This document shows positions 32,059-43,200 of a stretch of 64,000 nt of DNA, piece by piece. Position 1 is the first letter of the stretch. Each line of letters begins with the position of its first letter. A model generated the notes under the pieces. It did not search any database. It saw only the letters and a list, made by a program, of their open reading frames with translations, and was not told the DNA's origin. The position numbers and the translations under genes were made by a program. The stretch comes from Allolobophora icterica. Lineage: Eukaryota > Annelida > Clitellata > Crassiclitellata > Lumbricidae. The DNA lies in NCBI GenBank assembly GCA_963556255.1, contig OY744606.1:69310326-69374325 (forward strand). Direction: 5' to 3'.

Positions 32059-33633
32059 ATGAATCCAAATCCACCAAAGCAAACCGGACCACCAGGTCAT
32101 ACACAGCCAACACCACACACGGAAGACGCCCCCAAACAGTTCAAGCCTCCGATACCGTTAGCCAGCGCAGCCACACCGAAACCATTAACAGCGGGACACG
32201 ACACGACCGTGAAGCCATCTTCAGCTCAATCAGTGGCAACGCAAGCTGGGAAGCCAGCACACCCGAGTAAAGAGTTAAACACCGGTCCACCCTCAGCCAA
32301 TGCAGCGGCAGTGACAAATGCCACGTTAGAACAGACACCAAACGCTAAGAAACCTACATCTGAACAACCACAGACCACAGCGTCCTTTGTCAGGCCTGTG
32401 TTGAGCGCATCAATAACAGCAACGGATAGACAACTGATGAGGGCAACTGCTGAAAAAATGGCAACCGGTGTAGCAGCAAATAGCAACAGCAGCACAACAC
32501 CAGCTGCAAAAGCTGGAGTTGTGGAGAACCCGGCGCGGCCCTACCTAGCGGACAGTAAGGAGTTGGGTGTCATGTTTCCACGGGCCACAACGCTATCCGA
32601 AGCAGTGACCGGTCAGGTGCGGATGTCTGAAGCAATGCTGGACGCTCTGCAAGGCGGAAGCGTCATGGACGAAGACCCACCAGTCGAAGCATTTTCCAAA
32701 GCAAGACCATCAGTACAACATGTCCGATATCCAACGCCGTATCCTCCAACACCACAGGCATCAATAGACGATCAAGCCTCCGGGATGAACATAAAAGACG
32801 TCGATGGAATCGAAGTCTTCAAGAGACGCCGAGCCAGCGTCGCATCAGATACGGAATCGACGAGCTTCATGCAGCAGGCAGCTGATCAACGTGCCTCAAG
32901 GAAAAGCCTGAAACTAAAGTCTGACATCATCGACGACGGTCACCTGCTGTCAAAGGGCGAACGTCCGCTGAGGAGCCTACTCAGATCAGACAACGGTGCC
33001 AAGAGAAAGAAAGGGGTCAAGTTCTGTGATGTCGAAGGCGTACAGTTGGCCACAGTGAAGACCTACTTCGACCAGGATGAAGCCCCGGAAGTGCCTCTTT
33101 ATGCAACAGCTTACCTTCACTTGGGCGAAATGCGTGATCCCATACCAGAGGAAAGAAGTGATCAAACGGTTCTCAGACCTAGTTTCTCACAGCCAGGGGC
33201 AGCACCAGACTTCATGGGCCGGGTCCAGATGAACAAAGTAGCTCTAGAGTTCTGTCTTGTCAGTGACACCGAGATGAACGTGACTGGTACAATTCGTGTT
33301 GCCAACATCGCATTCAACAAGTCGGTCACCATACGCTACACGACTGATCAATGGAAACACGCCACCGAAACAAGGGCCAACTATGTCTACTATTCACACG
33401 ATGGCGCAACAGACCGGTTTTCCTTCATTATCCCACTGCCAACAACATTTGGCCCTGGACATCAGCTCCAGTTTGCCGTCAAGTACGAGGCCGGAGTCGA
33501 GACATTCTGGGACAACAATTTTGGACAGAACTACAAAGTGGAATGTTTCACAAGAGAAATGCTACAGATGGCAGCAAACTCAAGCTACCTGTCATCAATT
33601 CATCCAAATTTCACCTGGCTACAGTACCTGTGA
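32059..33633 (+). CDS. PPP1R3: protein phosphatase 1 glycogen-targeting regulatory subunit (PPP1R3 family)
   Basis: A 524-residue protein in one uninterrupted coding exon, as in several vertebrate PPP1R3 genes. Residues 1 to about 300 are Pro/Thr/Ala-rich and probably disordered. KKGVKFCD at 317-324 is an RVxF-type PP1-docking motif (V320, F322) followed by GVQLATVKTYF, the usual downstream block. From about 384 to 511 lies a CBM21 glycogen-binding domain: GTIRVANIAFNKSVTIRYTT, DRFSFIIPLP and the signature WDNNFGQNY. Such subunits bring PP1 to glycogen to activate glycogen synthase and inhibit phosphorylase. RRRAS (256-260) fits a PKA site, so cAMP control is possible (inference). Vertebrate PPP1R3B/C are nearer 300 residues; this one has a long N-terminus and no membrane anchor. 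It is transcribed opposite to the flanking proteases and unrelated to them. Confidence 0.93.
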   Translation: MNPNPPKQTGPPGHTQPTPHTEDAPKQFKPPIPLASAATPKPLTAGHDTTVKPSSAQSVATQAGKPAHPSKELNTGPPSANAAAVTNATLEQTPNAKKPTSEQPQTTASFVRPVLSASITATDRQLMRATAEKMATGVAANSNSSTTPAAKAGVVENPARPYLADSKELGVMFPRATTLSEAVTGQVRMSEAMLDALQGGSVMDEDPPVEAFSKARPSVQHVRYPTPYPPTPQASIDDQASGMNIKDVDGIEVFKRRRASVASDTESTSFMQQAADQRASRKSLKLKSDIIDDGHLLSKGERPLRSLLRSDNGAKRKKGVKFCDVEGVQLATVKTYFDQDEAPEVPLYATAYLHLGEMRDPIPEERSDQTVLRPSFSQPGAAPDFMGRVQMNKVALEFCLVSDTEMNVTGTIRVANIAFNKSVTIRYTTDQWKHATETRANYVYYSHDGATDRFSFIIPLPTTFGPGHQLQFAVKYEAGVETFWDNNFGQNYKVECFTREMLQMAANSSYLSSIHPNFTWLQYL

Positions 33634-33767
33634 TGAAAAAAAACACGGTTACCAGTAGGTACATTTGTACCAGAAAGCAGTTTAACTTCAGAAATCTTGT
33701 GTTGCAGCAGCTGTTAAACAATTGGTTGCAGAATAACTTGATAATTTGGGAAAATTATTTGCTGCTA

Positions 33768-33773
33768 AATAAA
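33768..33773 (+). promoter_or_regulatory. candidate polyadenylation signal of PPP1R3
   Basis: AATAAA lies 135 bases after the stop. Another AATAAA at 34176-34181 belongs to a SINE-like stretch. Which is used cannot be told from sequence. Confidence 0.4.
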
Positions 33774-34019
33774 ACAAATCATGCTGAACTAATCTTATGT
33801 CCTAGCAGTGTGGGAACTGGTAGCCCAGTGCTAAAGTTGTCAAAAAGAGATGAAGGGGATCGAAAATTTTACAGACCACCAAAGTACATGAACACAGGAC
33901 ATCTATTACTGTTAATATGATACACATAAAACTGATGACTCATGAGATATTTTAGTTTCCTCACCCACTCCCAACATTACTCAGCCGACGGGGTTAGAAG
34001 AGCTAAGGTGGTGGAACCC

Positions 34020-34195
34020 CCAACAACTGAAATACTGCTGTACCCAATTGTTTAGAACGCTGGCTTTGTAATGCTGAGTGTGGGTTTGAGCCTCAACTCA
34101 GAGATCATAAGCAAGTCCTTCACTCATAATTGCTCAGTACCATGGATTGATGCTTGTCATACGACAGTGGTGCTTAATAAAAGCTTTATAGGAAA
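34020..34195 (+). mobile_element. decayed tRNA-derived SINE
   Basis: GTGTGGGTTTGAGCCTCAAC resembles box B. It is followed by AGCAAGTCCTTCACTCATAA and TTGCTC, the body of the SINE at 25636-25861, then a different end (AATAAAAGCTTTATAGG). Confidence 0.6.
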
Positions 34196-34576
34196 ATAAT
34201 GGATTCGAGAAGTTAAAATGTGTTTTCACAATTATCAGCAGCAAATCAAGACTTCACAATGAAAGATTTCTTCTCTGATTTCAAACGCAAAAGTTGAGAG
34301 CATTTTTCACATGATGTCTGCCAAATTGTCAGTCTGTTATTAGTACATCTGGCGTGTTTTAAAGCAATCTCTGTATCTTCCCTAGAACGATTTCGTTGCT
34401 GCTTTGGCAGTTCTCTGACAAATGCGAAGGATGTATGAACAAAATAATGTCCAATAAACAAAAGGCCAGGCTGGTCACTGCACATCTGAACTGGAATACG
34501 ATTTCTCACAAGCCAAGATACCACATTTTGTAGCCTTGATGCTTGAAGCCACTTCATTATTTATTTATTTATTTAT
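34196..34576. other. unassigned; (ATTT)n at 34556-34576
   Basis: A minus frame stays open for 103 codons (34246-34557) but has no recognised similarity. The (ATTT)n tract adjoins the 3' end of the next SINE. Confidence 0.3.
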
Positions 34577-34796
34577 TCCGGATATTTCTATAGCGCCTCT
34601 CGAAGTCAACTACTACTCAGAGGCGCTCCCGACTACAGCATTTGATACTGTGCCGAAATTTTCACGCCGAAGCGCCACGAGCAATTGCGAGTGAAGGACT
34701 TGCCCAAGGTCCGTCCGCAGCGGCTAGAGTGGGATTCGAACCTGCAACCCTCCGGTCACAAGGCGCCGAACTTACCACTGAGCCACCACGCCCCAC
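34577..34796 (-). mobile_element. tRNA-derived SINE inserted in a LINE (minus)
   Basis: A reverse copy of 25636-25861: on minus GGGGCGTGGTGGCTCAGTGG, box B GGTTCGAATCCC, the CTTGGGCAAGTCCTTCACTC body and the CTCTGAGTAGTAG end. On the head side it abuts reverse-transcriptase coding sequence. Confidence 0.9.
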
Positions 34797-34963
34797 AATT
34801 AGGGAAGGGTCGGGAAGACAAGTAGGACTGGAACCGGAGTAGAGCAGTGCCAGAGACGCAAAACCAAGGTGGTAGTCGTCGAAGAAAAAGGCTGTGATCG
34901 ATGGCGTCGAATGCGGGGGAGATGCCAAGGAGGCAGAGGCAAGTGACTTGCTGATGGCTGACA

Positions 34964-35247
34964 CTGGCCCAGTTAGCTACAACGGTAAGAGCGTAGGCTG
35001 CGCGTCTCATGCGACTCTGTGTTAGCGAGCATGCGGACCGCGGTTCGCTTCCCGAAGGTGGCTTATTTCAGAGATTTAAGTCTCGGGCTAACACGGTCCC
35101 AACACGGGGACCTCAAATGGCATGGCACCCATTCAAACGGGCAGCGGTGGTGAAGGATCTCACCCGATCACTTCATTGAAAAATGAGCAGGGTCGAGGCA
35201 TATACGGTCGGTATAGAAAATCGCGTACATTTACATTCACATTTACG
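34964..35247 (+). mobile_element. tRNA-derived SINE with (ACATTT)n tail
   Basis: The tRNA-like head has GTTAGCTACAACGGTAAGAG (D-arm and box A) and GCGGTTCGCTTCCCG (box B with one change). The body contains TCTCGGGCTAACACGGTCCC and TCACCCGATCACTTC, and the tail is TTTACATTCACATTTAC. It splits the LINE reverse transcriptase between the fingers and palm blocks. Confidence 0.8.
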
Positions 35248-35589
35248 GCAGAGACCAGTTTATTGTACAGAGACGCAAGTAGAGTTTAAGTGGATTGGCG
35301 TTTAGAGAAACCAGATTGGTTGGGGTTGAGGAGTGAATTAGAAGAGAGGTAGTCGTTTAGCCGGGCAAGAACAATTCGTTCAGTGTAACTTAGATAGAAA
35401 GGAAAGATTGGAGATGGGACGGTAGTTAGATAGGCTTTCCTTGTCAAGATTTGCGTTTCTTAGAAGGGAAGTTACGATAGAGTGCTTAAAGAAGTTACCA
35501 GTAGAAAGTCAGAGATTGATATTTTTGGTGATTACAGGAACGAGGACAGATTCAGTCTTTTAGAGTAGTCCCCGGGACGACCGCCCATC

Positions 35590-36010
35590 CCCCCTCCGCC
35601 GCTGAGCCCTAAAGTCGAAACTAATTGCTAAGCTACGCGGCTTCGTTCAAGTTGATATTTTGCTTATAAATTGTTTTAATCGCGGTCTCCGAGTTTCGAT
35701 TTTTGCCGAAGACATCAGCAGCAAGACAGGAGCAACACTAAGTCTTGCTATAAGATACGAGTCACGGTGCAACAGACAAACGGTCTCACAGTTAGTCGAT
35801 GTCAGGTCACCAGTTCTTTACTTACTACCTGCCCGAGTGGTGTTTGTAACTCTGCAAGACGTCATGCAATCGTTTTCATCGAAAATTACGTCTGTTCTTT
35901 AGGCAAACGTAGCATTGAAAATACGTTGGCTTCAAAGTCTTCGGCCAGTCGACTAAGTCGCTAAGTCAGTAGGTAACTCATCAAGTCAGTCGGTAATTCC
36001 TTAGTGACTG
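35590..36010. other. insert of unknown origin inside the LINE
   Basis: About 420 bp separate two parts of the LINE that should be nearly contiguous. It has no inverted ends that I can see. A GACTAAGTCGCTAAGTCAGT-type repetitive edge lies near 35950-36005. It could be an insertion or the result of a rearrangement. Confidence 0.45.
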
Positions 36011-38201
36011 ACCGGGGAATATTTTAGAAGAGAGGTGGGGATAGGATCAAATTCGAAATGCTTGTTGGGAAGAGAATTCAGGAGGATTGACACTTCTGCT
36101 TCAGAGGCAGGAGAGAGAATTGGGATGTCTGAGAGGTAGGTGGAGTAGGGTTGAAAGAAGGGAGTGAATCACTGTTGGAGGAGGCGTAGGGTGAGACTGA
36201 GTCAATAAGCGATTGTAGTGAGAAGCGAAGGGATGAGATTTTGTCAGAGAAGAGTGAACAGAAGATATCAGAGATAGAGGGAGGGACGGGGGCTAGGCAG
36301 TGGAGAGGGAAACTTGGGATGAAGAAAAGAGTTAACAGTTCGTCAGAGATGTCTTGAGTTGGAGGAGCTGGAATTAATAAGTGAGGAATAGTATTTTTCC
36401 AGCAGCAATGAGTTGATGGTATCTATTCGTGACTGATTTGAAGGTAGGGAGGGCTTTGATTTAGCTGCGGGATCGATGGTGCCCCTAACGAAAGGTTTCA
36501 AAGGCTTGTATGTAGAAAGTGAACCATGGGTTAATGGTATGTGAAATTCGTTTGATGATGAGTGGCGCATAAGTGTCAAAGAGGATGGAAAGTGTGAAAT
36601 TGTAGCAGGGAAGGAGGTCACCGAGGGAAGAGGGAGGGTTGAGAACCCGTCGGGCGTCAAGGATATAGTTGGGAGTATAGGATGACATCAGAGTGAACAG
36701 CTTTAAGACAATTTAAAGATAAAATGGTCGTATTAAAGCGAATACAATAGTCATTATTAATATCCGTATTTTATTCCGTAATCTAACTTGATCACATTGG
36801 TAAACACAAGTTGAAGTTCATCTTATTGCCATCTCGACTGAAATAATACATTCATAAGTTGAAATAGTTAAAGATTTAATTTTTAGGAAAAACTCCTTTG
36901 AATTATTCAACTTATTCGAACAACATTTAAATACGATAGGTTTTTCGATGAGAAGCTATATCGGACACAGAGGTTGTCCTTGTCCACAAGGACAACTCCT
37001 GCATAAGAGTTCATACATAAGAGTTCATATCTTGCAAATAAACTAATGAATGATTTAGACCTGGTAGACACACGCTTGTATTTCTAGCCGCTGATGTAAA
37101 TAGAAATTTCATATAAATCGGGAATGTTTAAAATCGAAACAAATAAATATGATAAATATACATGTTATACCTTTTGAGCCATTTACAGTGTTAAAACGGC
37201 TGTTATATAAATATACAAATACGCTACTCACTTTATATGAGACACCAAAGCATTTCTTTAGTTTTCAAGTGTATAAATTAAATTTGCATAAGTAATCTCC
37301 ATGCAGTTGCATTTCAAGCAACACAAATCGTTGCACAAAGAAGTCATACGTCGTCAAAAAATTGTCTAGTACTTACACCATCATAAAATCGTATATACAT
37401 TATTAACATTCAACCAAGCACTGGATATCACAGTTATTTAATACTGGGCTGTACGATACGAGTCTCAAGCCAACTCGAAGAACAGAGTAATCCAAGTGCA
37501 CATTGAAACTAAAGCGTGATGACATGCGCCCAGATGAGTATTCTTAGCTATTAATCATTTCAATAAGGACAACAGCTTTTGTACGACAGTTGGTCATTTC
37601 ACTCACTAGAAATGAGCTCTTTTTACAGCTCAGACAAAGTCTACGTTTATCATCATAATAGTTGTCATGACGACGACTGATATATTGGTTACATGCAGTA
37701 GTAATAGTATTGGATTAGGCCTAGTGACATAAACATAATATTTCAATCAGTTTATAAGAGGGACAAATTTACACCAAAGAAACTTGTACTTTGAATGCTT
37801 TCTGAGTACAACTTTTAACAGTAAACAATTACGAATGAAAGGTTAACGCTACAAGCCAAATGACCAACTATCCACTACATATCCTAATATGCTTGCCAGA
37901 TAAATCAATAAATTAACGTAGAAATTCCATTGCAAATTACAACCCAAACATTTTGAGGAAATAAGTATCTCTTCCTTTCTCCTCACAGCGTCATTTCAGT
38001 CTGATAAAATGCCTAACTGACCAGAGTGCCTCTACAAGAAAAATCTCGCAGAACACACGAACGAAAGCGTCACTAGATATTGCTTGAGAGGTAAAAGCAG
38101 TCACATTTGGCAACGGCCAAAATAAAGCAAACGGAATTACACTTTGGATGAGAGACTTTGTTGTCTTTTGACCTCTAACTCTTTCTTGACTCCTCGAAGT
38201 G

Positions 38202-39590
38202 TTAGACTGCGCACGGTCCTGATTTAACTTCGATCTTATCGAGACCAATATCCCCAGAGTATTCGTCACCTCTTATGCCAACGAACTGAAGCTAAAAGAA
38301 CATGCAAACCAGTTTTATTAAAACTATTTGAATTAATACTCGAATTATAAAATGATTTTTCATAAAACATAGATTAGTTCAAACTTTTCTGTACCAGCAT
38401 TCTCGGAAAAATTCATTTATAACCTATTAGGCCTATATTTTAATTTTTCAGCTGTCTGTTCATGTTTATTTTATATTTTACACCAAACAGAAATATTTAA
38501 TTTAATGTCTTGGCTGTACCTTGACTAATCAATAAAGGCATGAATTTACGGTAGCACAAAAAAGTTTTACTTTTTGTCAGTTTATGAAAACCTCAAATAT
38601 CTTGTCCAAAATATGACCATTGACTTCAAGAAAATTAAATGAACATGCATTATAAATTCACATAAACTGAATTACAGATAGTCATGTTGTAGTTAGTTAC
38701 CTGTGAGTTGCTTGACAAGTTAACTCCGACCGAGCCATGCATCCAAACGTTTCCAATTTGTCCAGATCTTATCCAGACAATGGTCGACTGAGAATCAGTT
38801 ATTCTGACTAGTTTCAGAATTTTGATGTGGAAACCATACATGTGATAGTAAAAGTCTACACACACATCTCCAGCAACGTTCAGCTTCGGGAAAATTAATC
38901 TAAAGAACGATAAAAAAATCTGTCTAGAGCTTCTACGTAAGAGCGATTAAAATTTACGTGAAAGAAGCTGACGGGTTGAACTTGAAACCGTATCAGAACA
39001 ATTTCATTTTAAAAAATTTTGTTCAATAAGAATACTTCTTTCATTGTAAGGATTCATTTATTTGAACAATAAATGTTACAAATCTTACAGGTCAATCCAA
39101 TTGACTGCTTTTTAACCATGAACGCCTATGTACTCACCATAAACATTTTAAAATTGTTCAGTTTAGCCGGGGCTGGACTAGGCACGCCTCTGAGTAGATA
39201 TCTTGAAAGGGCGATATATAAATGCTCAGAATGAATAAGCTTTTTGCGAATTCTATCAAATATATAATTTGTTCGAATTTCGTTAACATATATGATTTGC
39301 AAACATTGTCCCACTAAAATTCGTTGTTCTCGCATTGTATTACTTAGTAGGAGATTGGACACATTCTTACCGAGCTTCGTCATTGGGCTCTCGTGGCGAG
39401 CTGGCTTCAATGTAGATGTAGAAATTTCCATCGTACGGAGTGTCCGGACCGGTTGGATCTGAAGGCGTTGGATCGTGATACACTGTCCAGTCGAACTGAT
39501 CCGTTGTGTCTTGAGTCATACCACACAGACTGTTTGCCGTGTCGAAAGAACATTTCCAAAGGGACTGCTGTGCCGCAGATTCTAAACTGC
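38202..39590 (-). pseudogene. copy B exons 14-16: MAM domain left behind the stop
   Basis: Exons 39371-39590, 38701-38899 and 38202-38291 remain open and splice-competent (NSLCGMTQDTTDQFDW, CVDFYYHMYGF, LQFVGIRGDEYSGDIGLDKI, end GPCAV-TAA). They are out of reach of ordinary translation because of the stop in exon 13, unless exon 13 is skipped. Their intact state argues that the stop is recent or that they are still used. Confidence 0.85.
39160..39237 (+). repeat. LINE 3' tail in intron 14 (shared insertion)
   Basis: GGGGCTGGACTAGGCACGCC, TCTGAGTAGATATCTTGAAA, GGGCGATATATAAATGCTCA and GAATGAAT match the CR1/L2-like tail, at the same intron position as 9392-9472. Confidence 0.8.
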
Positions 39591-39734
39591 CTACACAAAT
39601 ATATACAGACTTTTATGAGCCTTGTTTATTTACTTGCGTTTAGATTATATATTCATAAACATCTGATAAATATATTCTTTTAAGAAGATCTTTGTACGAT
39701 GAATTTAAACAAAACCTTATGTTCTGACCACTAC

Positions 39735-40289
39735 CACATATTTTATATGTTGTATCATCCGCTCAAAGCGAGAAGTCGGCTAAACTCTTGACATACAAGA
39801 CTCCAGAGTCTCTTCGTCCGGCGAGACCTGAAGCTTCTGTTCCGTTGATCAGCGGATCCACAGCTACCACGATCACACGAATGCCACTACTCCTCATCAG
39901 CTCAGCTTTAGTCAAGGCCTTATCGGCGCTTAAGCTCGACGGACCGCCAGTGACAAGGACGCAATTACTCTGAACTTCAGGTCGCTTGGCTGTGTAGACC
40001 TGTGTGCGCACGGCCTGCAGACCATCGGCGATGTTCCGTCCACCCGCCTGCTTGTAGGGAATGGCCGAGATGGCGTTGCTTAGACTAGAGGCGTCGTTTT
40101 TGGAAGTGAATGTGATAACATTATTAGCTGAGTTATTGAAGGTTGTGACGCCAACGCGGGTTCCATCATTTCCAATTCCTCGGATGATCGCTGTAACTGA
40201 TTTGACGAAGGACAACGTCTTCTGCCAATTCTCTGATCCAATGGAATCCGAGGAATCAATGAGGAAGACCAGATCTTGTCTGTCACAAC
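39735..40289 (-). CDS. copy B exon 13: vWA domain with premature stop
   Basis: Exactly 555 bp, as in copy A, phase 1-1. It begins SCDRQDLVFLIDSSDSIG. The metal-site Thr and Asp are again missing (GGRNIADGL, VLVTGGPS). The stop TGA at 39763-39765 is followed by 28 more in-frame-alignable bases and a donor GTAGTG, weaker than GTAAGG in copy A. Confidence 0.9.
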
Positions 40290-43200
40290 CTGTATTCGCT
40301 ACCTCGAACTATTTTCTTTAACAGCTTATTAACTATTTGTTGCATTCCGATGGAATGCAATAGACACCTTTTGCTTAGACACGACATCGTTATGTAAACC
40401 CTTAGACCAAATGACTAAACCAATTATATATCAAGAAGTTATACCAAAAATATATTTAGATATCAACAGAATATGCTTCGAGGCATATGTATCTTAGTAT
40501 TGCGCACGAACAGAAATGCCAAGTTAGCAATCCACGATGGTAGCAATCCATGATGGTGACTAACAGGTTCTTAAGAGTCGTATCCTTTATTCATGTCACA
40601 ATTGTCTCTTACTTTTAGTTGCAACTGGGACAGGTGTAGTTCTGCTCAACATCGTGGTCCTTGGAGTTGTAGTTGATGTAGTTGTTGTAGTTGTCGTCGT
40701 AGTCGTAGTCGTGGGAGTAGTGGTAGTCGTTGTAGTAGACGTTGAAGTAGTAGGGGTTGGCATTGGATTGTTTCCAACGGCTGGATTAACTAGTGGCACA
40801 CAACAGAGTAAAGCGAGCTGTAACACGTGTTCTGGGTAAACTGTTGTAAATCTGAAAGTTTTACTTCAAACAAAAACAGTTCTAGCAAATTTTAATCACT
40901 CTAATAATTGTGATGTCAATTGCTCTGATGTAGCATAGAGAATTTAATTTTTCAAAAGAATAATTGTATTATATGACTGTGCTAAGGCATTTCTTAGCGA
41001 CAAGGACATCGTCTTACTTGTCTTAACGATGATTTGAAACCCTCGCTGTGCTGGGAAATAATCTACAGTGTAGTTGCTTCTGAAGACGATCATCACCTCA
41101 TTAGACTGGCTGGTCACATTGACAGTTGGTCGACGAGTGCCGCAAAATCTATATGGCAAATGATCAAAACGAAAACGAGACTTGAACTGGCTCATTTATA
41201 AGTGCGTCAAAATGAATTTTTCAAACCATTATTAAGCTAAACTTAACTGAAACACGTTGCCTTGCACAATAAACCACACAACACGACAAAGTACTACTAA
41301 ACTTGAAGTTATTTTGTTATGCTATCATAATAACAGTGCTTTTTTTCTAGAAAAATAGGTTCCGGAGCGGAACAATAGGTTCCGGAACGCAACAATTATG
41401 GGCGGGCTAAAATCACGAGAAAAATGAGGTTGGGGCTTGGGAGGGGTCTCAATAAACACTGAAAACAGTTCAAAAACACTTAAATTAAATTAAAATAATT
41501 AAATTATTGTTTTTATTATTAAACTAAATAAATTATTTTTTGTAGCTGAAAAAGGTGCCGGAACGCCGTTCCGGCGCGTACCGGCTGAAAAAAAGCACTG
41601 CATAATAATAAACAATTAACCAGCTCGTCAAATTCATTAGATTGGCCACCGTCACCTTTGTCCCGATTTCAAAATCAATGAATGCAAACCCGGCACTTAG
41701 AATAGAAGTCGAATAGGCAACTGCAGCATTTCAATTAGGATGACAGATATTGTAGATTTCTCAGTATAGTATTTACCTTCCACCTTTCAATCCCAGATCT
41801 ATTGTGTATTTGTTTTCAACAATGCCTATGCCTACATTTATTTGACATGTTATATTACAGACTTTGCAGTGTAGTATTTACCTTCCACCTTCCAATCCCA
41901 GATCTCTTTTGTACTTGATTTCAACCCAGTGATAACAAGCATCGTATTCAGAGTATAGGCCGAAGTCGCCATCAAATGTCAGTTGCAACTGGGAATTTGC
42001 TGGTGCCTGTTGCAAATTCAAACACAAGATTTTAAGTTAGATTATCCATCACGACAAATAGCTCTACTACTCCAAAATTTTCTTTTTTCTCAGATCAGCA
42101 AATTTGGCAGCTAATAATAATATAGGACAACCTGGACAAGTGTTGAAATTTGCGTCTTCAACTGCCGGGCTGTAATGTTGCGAGTGAACAAAGGTGAGCT
42201 CATTAACTAAAGACGTTTCCTGAATTATTAGTGTAACGTAAAGAAAAATCAGAGTGGTTAGAGAACTGTTAGTTTCAACATGTGTAAAAGTGAATTGTAA
42301 AAGTGAATTTAATAGTACCTTGATCCACCAGTTGCATTCCTGATGTGAATAGTAATATCGTTTGTCGTCATAACCAGGGGATTTGATGATTTGCTTATCT
42401 TCTGATCCTATGTTGATGACACCTCCGCAAGATGCTGAGAAAAAAGAATTAACATATTTACTCTTGTTGATTTGATTGTCGAATATTTATAAATTTCTAT
42501 GACAATATATGTTAAGGTGAGCTGGTTTAATTCATACAAATTATCAGCTATCAAATTGAAAGTATATCACTGGTCATCTTATTTCTAACAATTCCCTGTC
42601 AGCTACACCTTTCAATTCTTCACTTCATTATAAGCTATGTAGGAGCAGCTAGCAGTTTCAACATATGAAGCATGTCATATTAATTTACGCCATAAAACGG
42701 TAGTAGCCTACTTTCTGTTTCATCTTTATAACAATTCTGAGAAATGTTTCTTTGGGTAAACTGTGCTCTTTTAATCCTTAGTTTTGATCCCTAGCTTCGC
42801 ACAGCCCCAGTAGAAACCATGAAGAAACCATGAATCGTAATCTCGAAATTTCTACAGCGCCCAAAAAGTGAAAGTCGCGAGAACCAGCCTATTCACAGGC
42901 GAATAAAAGTAGTGCAGGGATCGTCTGACTTACCAGATTTTGCTGGTGCAACTTGATCGCAGTATTGTCCCGAGAATCCATCTGGACAAATGCAGGTGGA
43001 ACAGCTGTTCGGATTTTGGTAACCACCTCTTTGGCACGACTGGCTAAGTGGACTACTGCAACTACCTGAGAGATAAGCGTAATTCATATATGTACAACAC
43101 TGTACACAATAATTAGCATACTTTCAATCTATTACAGAAGTTGTAACCGTTTACAAATATAACTGAAGCATATCAATTTTAAAGTAGTAATAAGACCCCT

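Larger units (their letters stand above)
34797..36690 (-). pseudogene. CR1/L2-like LINE ORF2, N-terminal to middle part, with nested insertions
   Basis: Reading from 36690 downward: LLPCYNFTLSILFDTYAPLI and a following NPWFT block (the linker after the endonuclease), AEVSILLNSLPNKHFEFDPI with PTSLLK, then, beyond an interruption, LTTVPSPIFPFYLSY and ERIVLARLNDYLSSNSLLNP with NQSGF (reverse-transcriptase fingers). After a SINE insertion comes LCLLGISPAFDAIDHSLFLR with FQSYLSSR, the palm block with the first catalytic Asp. Frames are broken by shifts and stops. The 3' half is lost at the 34577-34796 SINE. Confidence 0.85.

Noticed and set aside
33296..33920. Overlapping plus-strand frames at the 3' end of PPP1R3
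   Set aside because: Shadow frames of the CBM21 coding sequence. They show no domain and the CBM21 frame is clearly the real one.
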